Part shown: piece after piece, positions 51,699-60,088 of the stretch
How the letters are laid out: each line of letters begins with the position of its first letter
Numbering within the stretch: the first letter of the stretch is position 1
NCBI RefSeq assembly: GCF_024218775.1
Contig: NZ_CP100404.1
Span: 3,038,001 to 3,102,000 of the forward strand
Direction of reading: 5' to 3'
Length of the DNA stretch: 64,000 nucleotides
DNA from: Haloarcula marina
GTDB lineage: Archaea; Halobacteriota; Halobacteria; Halobacteriales; Haloarculaceae
Notes under the pieces: generated by a model
The model's database searches: none
Seen by the model: only the letters and a program-made list of their open reading frames with translations
What the model was told of the DNA's origin: nothing
Position numbers and translations under genes: made by a program

Positions 51699-52490
51699 AT
51701 GGCATTCACCCCTCCGTACGTCTCGGTCGCCGACGGCCGGACCGTCGTCACGAGCGTCGTCCGGGCGCTGGCCGTCGTCGCGGCGGCGTTCATCCTCGCG
51801 GCGCTGTTCGGCCAACTCGGGATGGCGGCGTTCGGTGTCGACACCTTAGACCCCTCACAGGTCGCGCCGGGCCTCTACGCCGCGCTGAACGCCCTCGCGT
51901 TCGTCGGTTTCATCGTCGCGGCCCTCGGGTTCGTCGTCGTCAGGGACGACCGCTCGCTCATTCACGTTCGCTCGCCGACGCTAGGTGACGTGGGATGGGC
52001 GCTCGTCGGCGTCGTCGGCATCTTCGTCGGCGCGATGGTCATGGGCGTCGTCGTCGAAGTACTCAGTTACCTCGCGGACGCCCTGTTCGGCGTCGTCGTC
52101 GAAACCGGGCAGAACAGTATCATCACGCAGGGCCGGTCGAACCCGCAACTGTTCCTCTGGATGGTCCCCGTCGCCCTCTTGTTCGTCGGTCCCGCCGAGG
52201 AACTCGTCTTCCGCGGCGTCGTCCAAGGCCTGCTCCGCCGGTCGTTCGGACTGGTGCCCGGCCTCGTCCTCGCGAGCGCGCTGTTCGGCGTCGGCCACTA
52301 CTTCGCCATCAGTTCCGGCAGCGCGTGGACGTACATCCTCGTCGCCGGGTCGCTGGGCCTCGTGTTAGGCGCTATCTACGAGTACACCGAGAGCATCGCC
52401 GTTCCAGCGCTGGCCCACGGCCTCTGGAACGCCGGGCTGTTCGTCCTCAACTACTACCTCGTGACCACCGGCGCGGAACTGCCGGTCTGA
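51699..52490 (+). CDS. CPBP family intramembrane metalloprotease
   Basis: The 263-aa protein has about seven helices and the three Abi/CPBP motifs: GPAEELVFRGVVQGLLRR (EExxxR), ALFGVGHYFAI (FxxxH) and ALAHGLWNAG (HxxxN/B). These form the zinc site of Rce1-like membrane proteases. Substrate unknown; some members process prenylated proteins or act in immunity or peptide export. No bacteriocin-like gene is next to it. Confidence 0.92.
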   Translation: MAFTPPYVSVADGRTVVTSVVRALAVVAAAFILAALFGQLGMAAFGVDTLDPSQVAPGLYAALNALAFVGFIVAALGFVVVRDDRSLIHVRSPTLGDVGWALVGVVGIFVGAMVMGVVVEVLSYLADALFGVVVETGQNSIITQGRSNPQLFLWMVPVALLFVGPAEELVFRGVVQGLLRRSFGLVPGLVLASALFGVGHYFAISSGSAWTYILVAGSLGLVLGAIYEYTESIAVPALAHGLWNAGLFVLNYYLVTTGAELPV

Positions 52491-52524
52491 GCCGTTCGGC
52501 CGTGTGACGGCTGTCTGACGGGTG

Positions 52525-52530
52525 TTTATG
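52525..52530 (+). promoter_or_regulatory. TATA-like box of the 48-aa CopG-like gene
   Basis: TTTATG is centred 28 bases before ATG 52555, as expected for a leaderless transcript. Confidence 0.55.
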
Positions 52531-52554
52531 CAATCGGCAGTTGCACTCAGGGAC

Positions 52555-52701
52555 ATGGCAACTCGGTACACGGTCGTGTGCGACGACGGCCAAGCCCGAG
52601 CCATCGGCGTCCTCGCCCGTCGCTACGGCATCACCGAGGAGGAAGTCCTCAAGCAACTCATCGACCTCGGCCTCGAAGACGTAGAAAGCAAGTCGGTCTG
52701 A
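52555..52701 (+). CDS. 48-aa ribbon-helix-helix (CopG-like) protein
   Basis: A short gene reads MATRYTVVCDDGQARAIGVL, then ARRYGITEEEVLKQLIDLGL and EDVESKSV before TGA. One beta strand followed by two helices is the ribbon-helix-helix layout of small dimeric DNA-binding proteins. It has its own TATA-like box and is convergent with nob1, whose stop lies 2 bases beyond. The target is unknown. Confidence 0.8.
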   Translation: MATRYTVVCDDGQARAIGVLARRYGITEEEVLKQLIDLGLEDVESKSV

Positions 52702-52702
52702 G

Positions 52703-53161
52703 TTAGGCGGGGTTCTTCCGCGAGAGCGAACTGCCACAGATCGGACAGCGGTCGTGGTTCTCGTCGAACTCCCGACCACATCCGGCACACTGGAACAGCC
52801 AGTCGCGCTGTTCGGAGATGCCGTCGCGGGCGATGACCTCCACGTCGATATCCATCTTCTCGGCGACGTTCTGCATCGCGTAGTCGTCGGTTACCAGTCG
52901 CCCGTCGAGTTCGAAGGCGGCCGCGAGCAGCCGAACGTCGGTGTCCGAGAGTTCCGCCAAATCGCCCGTCTCGCGGGCGGCCCGTTCGATTCGGTCGACG
53001 GTACCCGATTCGGGGATGTGGAGGTGCATCCCGGAGCCTTCCAGCGCGTCGAAGCGGAAGGCGGCCTGCCCTTCAAGTTCCTCGTGGACGAGCGGAATCG
53101 ACGCTATCTGCTCGTCGGTGTGATACTCCTGGATGAACGCGGACGAATCGAGAACGTACAT
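52703..53161 (-). CDS. nob1: Endonuclease Nob1 (PIN domain plus zinc ribbon)
   Basis: The 152-aa protein begins MYVLDSSAFIQEY with the first PIN-domain Asp (D5), has LSDTDVRLLAAAFELDGRLV and TDDYAMQNVA with further acidic residues, and ends in a zinc ribbon CAGCGREFDENHDRCPICG. Nob1 cuts the 3' end of pre-16S rRNA during small-subunit maturation. It starts immediately after the PRC-barrel gene (53162), so the two form an operon that lies beside aIF5B. Confidence 0.95.
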   Translation of the reverse strand: MYVLDSSAFIQEYHTDEQIASIPLVHEELEGQAAFRFDALEGSGMHLHIPESGTVDRIERAARETGDLAELSDTDVRLLAAAFELDGRLVTDDYAMQNVAEKMDIDVEVIARDGISEQRDWLFQCAGCGREFDENHDRCPICGSSLSRKNPA

Positions 53162-53401
53162 CTACCGGTCGACGATCATATGGTCTTTCACCGCCGTCAC
53201 GCGCTCGACGGGGACGAGCAGACGGCCCTGTTCGCTGTACTCGAAGTCGGTGTTGTGGACCGTCTCCGCGGGGTCGATGACGAGGTTCTTCAGCGCCCCC
53301 GAGGAGAGGTCCATCGTGATGTTGTAGAGGCTACCCAGTTCTTTGCCGTCGCTGCCCATGACGTCTTTCCCCGAGAGATTCTCGGCGAGTATCTCAGCCA
53401 T
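53162..53401 (-). CDS. PRC-barrel domain protein
   Basis: The 79-aa protein is a single PRC barrel: MAEILAENLSGKDVMGSDGK, ELGSLYNITMDLSSGALKNL and VIDPAETV. In archaea such proteins are found next to ribosome-maturation genes and may bind RNA or ribosomal proteins, as the bacterial RimM barrel does. Directly adjacent to nob1 (0-base gap), hence probably the same job in rRNA processing. Confidence 0.9.
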   Translation of the reverse strand: MAEILAENLSGKDVMGSDGKELGSLYNITMDLSSGALKNLVIDPAETVHNTDFEYSEQGRLLVPVERVTAVKDHMIVDR

Positions 53402-53490
53402 ACTCGCCCTTCCGTGTGAGATTACATAAACGCCACGGGGGTGTCTGACGCCCGCAACACGGTTTTACGCGTCTGGCCCGCAGTACTGTC

Positions 53491-54012
53491 ATGGAACAGA
53501 GTCGACGGTCGTTCCTCGCGGCGATGGCGACGGGCGTCACCGGCGCGCTGGCGGGTTGTGGCGGCGGGTCGGAGTCCCCGACCGACGCGGGGACCCCGAC
53601 GGCCACCGACGCCGCGACCGACACACCGACGCCGACCGCGACGGCCACCGACGCGCCGACGGAAACGGCGACCGACGCTGGGACGGCGACGCCGTCGGCC
53701 ACCCCGACGCCGACGCCCGACGTGGCCCAGCGAGTGCTCGTCGGCCCCGGCGACTTCGTCTTCGAACCGGCGACGTTCTCGGTGCCGGTCGGTAGCACGG
53801 TCCTGTGGGAGTGGCGCGGTAGCAACCACAACGTCAAAGCCGAGACGACGCCGGACGGGAGCGAGTGGACGGGCACGCCCGGTGACGCGGGCCGGACGTT
53901 CTCCTCGGGCCACACCTACGCGTACACCTTCGACGTGCCCGGCGAGTACGCCTACTACTGCGCGCCCCACCGCAGTCTCGACATGGCCGGTTCGTTCACC
54001 GTCACCGAGTGA
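53491..54012 (+). CDS. Halocyanin-like blue copper lipoprotein
   Basis: The 173-aa protein has a Tat signal (RRSFLAAMATG), lipobox LAGCGG (Cys about residue 24), a long Thr/Ala/Asp/Pro linker (about 28-80), then a plastocyanin fold: VGPGDFVFEPATFSVPVGST, GSNHNVKAE with the first His ligand, and YYCAPHRSLDM with Cys, His and Met ligands. It is an outer-surface electron carrier holding type 1 copper. Divergent from the PRC-nob1 operon and 83 bases before infB. Confidence 0.93.
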   Translation: MEQSRRSFLAAMATGVTGALAGCGGGSESPTDAGTPTATDAATDTPTPTATATDAPTETATDAGTATPSATPTPTPDVAQRVLVGPGDFVFEPATFSVPVGSTVLWEWRGSNHNVKAETTPDGSEWTGTPGDAGRTFSSGHTYAYTFDVPGEYAYYCAPHRSLDMAGSFTVTE

Positions 54013-54095
54013 AGCGCGCAGTTCGCGGCCGTGAGCGCATGACGACGAACTTAACTACCGTCACCGACACCTTCCGGTAACTTCTGGGGCCATCT

Positions 54096-55901
54096 ATGTC
54101 TGACACCGACGCCACCACAGAGACGGACCACACCCTCCGGACGCCCATCGTCGCGGTGCTGGGCCACGTCGACCACGGGAAGACGAGCCTGTTGGACCGC
54201 ATCCGCGGGTCCGCCGTGACGGCCGGAGAGTCCGGCGCGATTACTCAGCACATCGGCGCCACCGCCGTACCGCTGTCGGTCATCTCCGAAATCGCCGGCG
54301 AACTGGTCGACCCGACGGACTTCGACCTGCCGGGCCTGCTGTTCATCGACACGCCCGGCCACCACTCGTTCTCGACGCTTCGCTCCCGCGGCGGGGCGCT
54401 CGCGGACATCGCCATCCTCGTCGTCGACGTGAACGACGGCTTCCAACCGCAGACGCTGGAGGCCATCGACATCCTCAAACGCACGCAGACGCCCTTCATC
54501 GTCGCCGCGAACAAGATAGACACCGTCCCCGGGTGGAACCCCAACGAGAACATGCCGGTCCAGGCGACGATGGACGCCCAGTCAGACCGCGTCCAGTCGG
54601 ACCTCAACCAGAAACTGTACGAGATTATCGGCGAACTCTCCGACAACGGCTTCTCTGCCGACATGTACTGGCGGGTCCAGAACTTCCAAGCCAACATCGG
54701 CGTCGTCCCCGTCTCCGCCGAGACGGGCGAGGGCGTCCCGGACCTCCTGACCGTGATGATGGGCCTCTCCCAGCGCTACATGAAAGAGGAGATGGAGATA
54801 GACGCCAGCGGCCCCGGCGTCGGCACCGTCCTCGAAGTGAAAGACACCCAGGGCTTCGGGACGACGCTGGACGCCATCATCTACGACGGCACTATCCGCG
54901 CGGACGACACCATCGTCGTCGGCGGCCTCCAAGGCCCCATCGTCACCGACGTTCGGGCGCTGTTGCGCCCACGGCCGCTCGAAGAGATACGCACGGAGAA
55001 GCAGTTCGAGCAAGTCGACGAAGTCGCCGCGGCGGACGGCGTGAAGATAGCCGCCCCCGAATTGGACAACGCGATGGCCGGTGCGCCGATTCGCGTCATC
55101 CGAAACCGCAACCGGGCCGAGGTCATCGCCGAAGTCGAGGAGGAACTGGCCGAAATCGAGGTCACCACCCAAGAGGAGGGCGTCGTCGTCAAGGCCGACA
55201 CGCTCGGGTCGCTGGAAGCCCTCTCCAGTACGCTCGCCGAGGAGGAAATCCCCATCATGCGCGCCGAAGTCGGGGCCGTCGCCCCGCGTGACATCCGGGT
55301 CGCCGACACCGCCAACGAACCGACCCATCGGGCCATCCTCGCGTTCTCCGTCGACGTTCTCGACGACGCCCGCGCACTGGCCGAACAGGAGGACGTCGAA
55401 CTGTTCGAGAACGACGTCATCTACCAACTCATCGAGGAGTACGACGACCACGTCACCGGCATCAAGGAAGCCCAGCAAGAGCAGATTCTGGACAACATCA
55501 CCCGCCCCGCGAAGTTCCGCGTCCTGCCGGACCACACCTTCCGACAGTCCGACCCCGCCGTCGTCGGCATCGAGGTGCTGTCGGGCGAACTCCGGCGGAA
55601 CGTCAACGTCGTGAAGTGGGAGGGCGGCGATCCGAAACGGGTCGGCCGACTGAAGTCCTTACAGGACGAGGGCGAGGACATCGACGCCGCCCGCACCGGC
55701 GAACGACTGGCCGCCTCTATCGACGGCCCCACCGTCGGCCGCCAAATCGAAGAGGGCGACGACCTCTGGGTCGAGATTCCCGAGAAACACGCCAAGATAC
55801 TGGAACAGGAACTGAAAGAGGACATCTCCGTCGACGAGCGAGAGGCGCTGTCGATGTACCTCGAAAAGCATCGAAATCGGGACCCCTTCTGGGGGAAGTA
55901 G
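54096..55901 (+). CDS. infB: Translation initiation factor aIF5B (IF-2 family)
   Basis: The 601-aa GTPase has GHVDHGKTSLLDRIR (G1), TQHIGAT (G2), DTPGHHSFSTLR (G3), NKIDTVPGW (G4), then barrel domains and the long helix and C-terminal domain ending LEKHRNRDPFWGK. It helps join ribosomal subunits with initiator tRNA. Length is normal for archaeal aIF5B and no intein is present. Neighbours on the left are ribosome-maturation genes nob1 and PRC. Confidence 0.97.
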   Translation: MSDTDATTETDHTLRTPIVAVLGHVDHGKTSLLDRIRGSAVTAGESGAITQHIGATAVPLSVISEIAGELVDPTDFDLPGLLFIDTPGHHSFSTLRSRGGALADIAILVVDVNDGFQPQTLEAIDILKRTQTPFIVAANKIDTVPGWNPNENMPVQATMDAQSDRVQSDLNQKLYEIIGELSDNGFSADMYWRVQNFQANIGVVPVSAETGEGVPDLLTVMMGLSQRYMKEEMEIDASGPGVGTVLEVKDTQGFGTTLDAIIYDGTIRADDTIVVGGLQGPIVTDVRALLRPRPLEEIRTEKQFEQVDEVAAADGVKIAAPELDNAMAGAPIRVIRNRNRAEVIAEVEEELAEIEVTTQEEGVVVKADTLGSLEALSSTLAEEEIPIMRAEVGAVAPRDIRVADTANEPTHRAILAFSVDVLDDARALAEQEDVELFENDVIYQLIEEYDDHVTGIKEAQQEQILDNITRPAKFRVLPDHTFRQSDPAVVGIEVLSGELRRNVNVVKWEGGDPKRVGRLKSLQDEGEDIDAARTGERLAASIDGPTVGRQIEEGDDLWVEIPEKHAKILEQELKEDISVDEREALSMYLEKHRNRDPFWGK

Positions 55902-55963
55902 CGACGAATCGGGTCTGGAACGATTCCGCGAACACCGACGGCGAAGCCCGGACTCACACCGAG

Positions 55964-56004
55964 TAATAATATTTAATTAGCAGGCGTGTCTCCGTGGAGA
56001 CACG
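55964..56004 (+). promoter_or_regulatory. AT-rich promoter and 9-bp hairpin abutting the next ATG
   Basis: TAATAATATTTAATTA (55964-55979) is followed by CGTGTCTCC-GT-GGAGACACG (55985-56004), a perfect 9-bp stem that ends one base before ATG 56005. The GGAG in the right arm could be a ribosome-binding site hidden in the hairpin, or the repeat may be an operator over the transcription start. Confidence 0.6.
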
Positions 56005-56208
56005 ATGCTCGGAGCCGCCCACACGCTCTCGACGGCCGACCTCGTCCTCGCGAGTATCGCATTCTCGATGGTGCTGGCGGGTCTCGGCGGCGTTCTCACC
56101 TCGCTGAGCGTCGTCACGGCGCTGAGTGCGGGCAGTCTCACCGCGAGCGGGTCCATCGGCTACGCGCTGTTTTACAACCCGCCCGAAGAAGAACCGGCCG
56201 CGGCGTAG
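56005..56208 (+). CDS. Small two-helix membrane protein
   Basis: The 67-aa product has two helices (LVLASIAFSMVLAGLGGVLT and SVVTALSAGSLTASGSIGYA) and an acidic tail NPPEEEPAAA. It looks like a small haloarchaeal membrane protein; no family is recognised. Its start is preceded by a striking hairpin, so expression may be controlled there. Convergent with the DUF5811 gene 1 base away. Confidence 0.7.
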   Translation: MLGAAHTLSTADLVLASIAFSMVLAGLGGVLTSLSVVTALSAGSLTASGSIGYALFYNPPEEEPAAA

Positions 56209-56209
56209 A

Positions 56210-56575
56210 TTACTGGGCTGTCGGCGTCGCCGTATCGCCCATCACTTGCTTGACCTGCAGGGCCGCGGAGGCCGCGATACCCTGTGCGAGGTCGTCTCGT
56301 TCGTCGTCGGAGATGGTCGCGTTCTCCGGGTCCTCCGGCGTGTAGTCGGCGCTGACGACAGACCCGACCGGTGGCTGGACGGCGATGGTCGCCCGGGGAC
56401 CGTTCTGGCCGTCGCTAATCTCGGAGCCAACCACGAACTCGCCCGGCAGGAGTTCCCGGGTTCGGGCGGCGACGCCCGCGAGGTCCTTCCGAAGCGTCTG
56501 CCGTTGTTCCGGCGTGAGCGTCACCTTCTCCGTCTCGCCACCGAGCGGCGAATTACCATACATAGACGTTCTCAT
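56210..56575 (-). CDS. DUF5811-type haloarchaeal protein
   Basis: The 121-aa soluble protein has MYGNSPLGGETEKVTLTPEQ near the start, then LAGVAARTRELLPGEFVVGS and a beta-rich ATIAVQPPVGSVVSADYTP. It matches my memory of the DUF5811 family. A TTTTTAG box near 56598-56604 (minus strand) lies about 27 bases before ATG 56575. Function unknown. Confidence 0.7.
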   Translation of the reverse strand: MRTSMYGNSPLGGETEKVTLTPEQRQTLRKDLAGVAARTRELLPGEFVVGSEISDGQNGPRATIAVQPPVGSVVSADYTPEDPENATISDDERDDLAQGIAASAALQVKQVMGDTATPTAQ

Positions 56576-56659
56576 GAGATTAGGGGGGTGGGTACTAAAA
56601 ACCCAATGACTGTGCGAAATCGGCCGTTATCGACGGTTATCTACGGCATTTGTCACCGC

Positions 56660-57130
56660 CTACACGACGGGATGGCTCTGCCCGTAGGTGGCGAGGACGA
56701 CGGCGCTGGCGAACGACTCCTCGGGAGCGACCGACTCGACGCGGACTTGCTGCTCGACGAACTCCCACTCGCGGAGTTCGCGCCCGGCGGCCAGTCCCTC
56801 TCGAATCTCCGCGCGCACGGCCTCGGGGTCCGTGCCGTCGACTTCGTAGAAGATGCCCGGGCCGTCGGCCGTGCGTGCCCACCCGATACCGGCGGCCGCC
56901 TGCTCTCCGGGCGCGGCGGTAGCCGCCGACTGGACCACTTCCAGCGCCTCGCCCGGCGGCCCGAGGTCCGGGGCGGTCCCGACGATCTCGATTGCCGGTC
57001 CGGCGGGGATGACCGACGAGAGCGTCACGAGGTTGTAGTTGTGGACGCCAGCCTCGGCGAGCGCGGCGTCGTACGACGACAGCGCGGTCGGCCCGGTGGC
57101 GGCCCCCCACACGACCCGAATCGTACTCAT
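56660..57130 (-). CDS. pdaD: Pyruvoyl-dependent arginine decarboxylase
   Basis: The 156-aa protein from ATG 57130 reads MSTIRVVWGAATGPTALSSY and has NYNLVTLSSVIPAG. The Ser-Ser junction there is the self-cleavage site that makes the alpha chain with an N-terminal pyruvoyl group. ADGPGIFYEVDG and REWEFVEQQVRVES follow. Arginine decarboxylation gives agmatine, used in archaea for polyamines and for agmatidine in tRNA-Ile2. Divergent from the MBL hydrolase gene. Confidence 0.92.
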   Translation of the reverse strand: MSTIRVVWGAATGPTALSSYDAALAEAGVHNYNLVTLSSVIPAGPAIEIVGTAPDLGPPGEALEVVQSAATAAPGEQAAAGIGWARTADGPGIFYEVDGTDPEAVRAEIREGLAAGRELREWEFVEQQVRVESVAPEESFASAVVLATYGQSHPVV

Positions 57131-57321
57131 ACGAGGGCATCGACGACCCGACCGGTAAGGGGTTTCGTTTCCGAGAGCCGACACCCACCCACAGAAAAAC
57201 GGGTGCTCCCAGCGGGTACAATCTGACTACGGCCGGTAATCGGCATTTCCCGAATTGATAACGCCAGACTATTCGAATCAACCAATCGATAACAATTACA
57301 TGGCGACGCTACCCGGAAGCT

Positions 57322-58728
57322 ATGCAAGTCACGTATCTCGAATCGGCAGCGGTTCTCGTCGAAACGGCCGATGTGGACGTTCTCTGTGACCCGTGGCTGA
57401 TCGACGGCGCGTACTACGGGTCGTGGGCCCACTATCCGGACCCGGACTTCGAACCGGAGGACTTCAACGACGTAGACTACATCTACATCTCGCACGTCCA
57501 CCCCGACCACTTCCATCCCGAGACGCTCAAGCGGATGGACACGGACATCCCCGTCCTCATCCACGACTATCGCTGGGACTACCTGAAAGACGCCGTCGAA
57601 GACCTCGGCTTCGAGGCCATCGAACTGTCCCACGACGAGCGCACCCACCTCGGCGGCGACACCCACATCAACGTCCTCGCGGCCGACGGCTGTGACCCCG
57701 AACTTTGTGGCAACTTCTTCGGCTGTACGTGGTACGACACGGAGGCCGACCAGACCGGGTCGACGCAGGTGGACTCGATGGCCGTCATCGACGACGGCGA
57801 GCACACGCTGGTCAACACGAACGACTGTCCCTACCCGATGGCCGAGTCCAGTTGCCAGAAGATAAAGGCCGACTACGGCGACATCGACATGCTCTGTCAC
57901 CAGTACAGCGCCGCGCAGTTCTACCCGCAGGCGGTCACCAACTACGACCACGAGGAGAAAATCGCCGAGCGCGACCGGGTCATCCAAGAGAAACACGAAC
58001 TCGCGCTGAACTTCATCGACCTGTTCGAACCGACGTACTACCTCCCGTTCGCCGGGGAGTACGTCCTCGCCGGTGACCTCGCGCACCTGAACGAGTACAC
58101 CGCGAACCCGCCGCGCGAGGAGGCGAAGGCGTTCTTCGAGTCCCACGTCGACACGGACGCCCACGAGTGCGTCTTCCTCAACTCCGGCGAGCACATCGAC
58201 GTGGCGACGGGCGAGCGGTCGGCCCCCTTCACGCCCGTCGACAAGGCGGCCAAACAGCGCTACATCGAGGAGGAACTGGCTCCCCGGTCGTTCGACTTCG
58301 ATGACGACCCGATGCCGACCATCGACGAGTTCCGGGCGTACGTCCCGCTGGCCTACGAGAACATGGAGGGGAAACGCGCCCGCATCGGCTACGAAACCGA
58401 TACGACGGTGTTGATTCCGCTCGTCGACGGCGTCTGTCTGGAGCTGTCGATGAACGGAGAGGGATTCGAGTTCGTCACCGACGTGGACACCGACGACTAC
58501 GACGACGGGTGGGTGAAGATGGAGGTCGAACCCCGACTGCTCAAACGGTTGTTCGAGGGACCACACCGGGCGTACTGGGCCGACGCCAAAATCGGCTCAC
58601 ACATCGGTATCAGCAAGGAACCGGACATCTACGAGCGCGGCCTGTACAACGTTCTCGGGTCGTTCCACGCCGACGGCGCGGACGTGCAGGCGACCGCGAG
58701 TCACGACGCCACCGCCGAGTCGGACTGA
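57322..58728 (+). CDS. MBL-fold metallo-hydrolase
   Basis: The 468-aa protein starts MQVTYLESAAVLVETADVDV, with CDPWLIDGAYYGSWAHYP and the metal motif YISHVHPDHFHPETL (HxHxDH, about residues 60-70). AVIDDGEHTLVNTNDCPYP supplies the later Asp. The C-terminal 180 residues, with a GKRARIGYETDTTV stretch, form a separate domain. It resembles UlaG-like and CMP-sialic-acid-hydroxylase-like MBL enzymes lacking a Rieske centre. A sugar or phosphate ester substrate is possible but not shown. Confidence 0.85.
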   Translation: MQVTYLESAAVLVETADVDVLCDPWLIDGAYYGSWAHYPDPDFEPEDFNDVDYIYISHVHPDHFHPETLKRMDTDIPVLIHDYRWDYLKDAVEDLGFEAIELSHDERTHLGGDTHINVLAADGCDPELCGNFFGCTWYDTEADQTGSTQVDSMAVIDDGEHTLVNTNDCPYPMAESSCQKIKADYGDIDMLCHQYSAAQFYPQAVTNYDHEEKIAERDRVIQEKHELALNFIDLFEPTYYLPFAGEYVLAGDLAHLNEYTANPPREEAKAFFESHVDTDAHECVFLNSGEHIDVATGERSAPFTPVDKAAKQRYIEEELAPRSFDFDDDPMPTIDEFRAYVPLAYENMEGKRARIGYETDTTVLIPLVDGVCLELSMNGEGFEFVTDVDTDDYDDGWVKMEVEPRLLKRLFEGPHRAYWADAKIGSHIGISKEPDIYERGLYNVLGSFHADGADVQATASHDATAESD

Positions 58729-58731
58729 GAC

Positions 58732-59946
58732 CTACTGCCCGACGAGTTTGTACAGGCGACCCGGCCGGTCGGCCGCCCCGTCGACCGCTCGCTCGGTGTA
58801 GTAGACGGCGTCTTCGGTGACCAGCGGTGCGCTCGTGACGTGGCCGCGGTTGTCGACGGCCCACGCCACCTCGCCGCTTTTCCGGTCCAGCGCGTACAGC
58901 GTGGCGTTGTAAGACCCGACTAACGCGTGCTCCGGCGTAGCGACGACGCTGCCGATGACCCAGCCGCCGGTGTCGAAGCGCCACTGTTCCTCGCCGGTCG
59001 CGAGGTCGATGGCGTAGACGTTGTCGTCGTGACTGCCGACGTAGACGGTCCCGCCGTCGACCGCCGGAGCGCACATCAGGTCGGCGTCGGCCTCGAACTC
59101 CCATTCCATCGACCCGTCGGCGACGTGCAGCGCGGTGACGGTCCCGGCCCACGAGGGGACGACGGCGAGGCCGTCCGCGACGGCGATGGGTGCTTTCACG
59201 TCGCCGCCGGTGTCGTAGGTCCACGACCGCTCCAGTTCCGGAAAGGTCCACGCGTAGACGTGGCCGTCGTTCGACCCGAAGAGGAGGTGACCGTTCTCGC
59301 GGTCGAGCGCCACCGTCGAGTGCGGGTGGTTCGTCGGCCGCGTGTCGCGCCACTGGACGCTCCCGGTGGCGGCGTCGACGGCCGCGACACTGCCGCTGGG
59401 CGCGGCGTGTTCGACGGCGACGTACAGTACCCCGTTGTAGTAGGTCGGACTCGCGCCGATGGCGTCCCCGAGGTCGGTCCGCCAGCGACGCTGGCCCGTC
59501 TCGACGTCGACGGCCGACAGCACGCCGTCGTACGTCCCGATGTAGGCCGTCTCGTTCGCGATAGCCGCCGTCCCGTGGCTCCCCCGACCCGCCTGCGTGA
59601 TGGTCGTCGCCCACTGCACCTCGCCGTCCGTCGAGACGGCGCGTATCCGCCCGGTGTCGTCGGCCACGACCAAGTCACCGGTCGGGGCGAGCACCGGACT
59701 CCCCTTCGCCGCAGTGTGGTCGCCGCGGTTGGTCGGTAATTCCCACGCTTTCTCGACGCTCGTCGGTATCGGCCGGTCGGTGTAGCCCCGATTCAGGAGG
59801 CCGTTCCGGAACTGCGTGGCCGCGAATTCGTCCAGCGATGTCGACGCCAGCGGGTCGAATCCCGACTGACAGCCAGCGACCGACCCGACGACGGCGGTGC
59901 CGACGGTGGTCAAGAACGCCCGTCGCGTGTGTCCGCGCTCGTTCAC
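58732..59946 (-). CDS. PQQ-type beta-propeller lipoprotein
   Basis: From GTG 59946 the 404-aa protein has a Tat signal TRRAFLTTVGTAVVG and lipobox VAGC, then an about eight-bladed propeller with repeated YIGTYDGVLSAVDVETGQRRW-type and VYAIDLATGEEQWRFDT blades (AxxxxTGxxxW motif). It is held on the outside of the membrane, perhaps as a BamB-like scaffold. A TTTAT box 28 bases upstream fixes the GTG start. Divergent from the lipoprotein at 60089. Confidence 0.88.
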   Translation of the reverse strand: MNERGHTRRAFLTTVGTAVVGSVAGCQSGFDPLASTSLDEFAATQFRNGLLNRGYTDRPIPTSVEKAWELPTNRGDHTAAKGSPVLAPTGDLVVADDTGRIRAVSTDGEVQWATTITQAGRGSHGTAAIANETAYIGTYDGVLSAVDVETGQRRWRTDLGDAIGASPTYYNGVLYVAVEHAAPSGSVAAVDAATGSVQWRDTRPTNHPHSTVALDRENGHLLFGSNDGHVYAWTFPELERSWTYDTGGDVKAPIAVADGLAVVPSWAGTVTALHVADGSMEWEFEADADLMCAPAVDGGTVYVGSHDDNVYAIDLATGEEQWRFDTGGWVIGSVVATPEHALVGSYNATLYALDRKSGEVAWAVDNRGHVTSAPLVTEDAVYYTERAVDGAADRPGRLYKLVGQ

Positions 59947-60088
59947 GCACCCCCGTACCGACCGGGACGGGATAAATGACGCGGCGAACCGACCGAGTCT
60001 GGAAACGTCACAATTCGGCTGAATTACCGCCTCTACGACCGATTCACGAGTCGGAAGCGGTTTGTACGATGCTGTGTAGCACTCGCCC

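Noticed and set aside
51699-52490. CPBP protease as part of a bacteriocin or defence system
   Set aside because: No peptide precursor, transporter or toxin-like gene is adjacent; neighbours are pgi and nob1.
57127-58566. 479-codon open frame antisense to the MBL hydrolase
   Set aside because: Val/Asp/Arg-rich shadow without motifs; the MBL metal motif is on the other strand.
59852-59880. T-arm-like GGGTCGAATCCCG resembling a tRNA end
   Set aside because: No acceptor stem or anticodon arm surrounds it. It encodes the GFDPLAS segment of the propeller lipoprotein.
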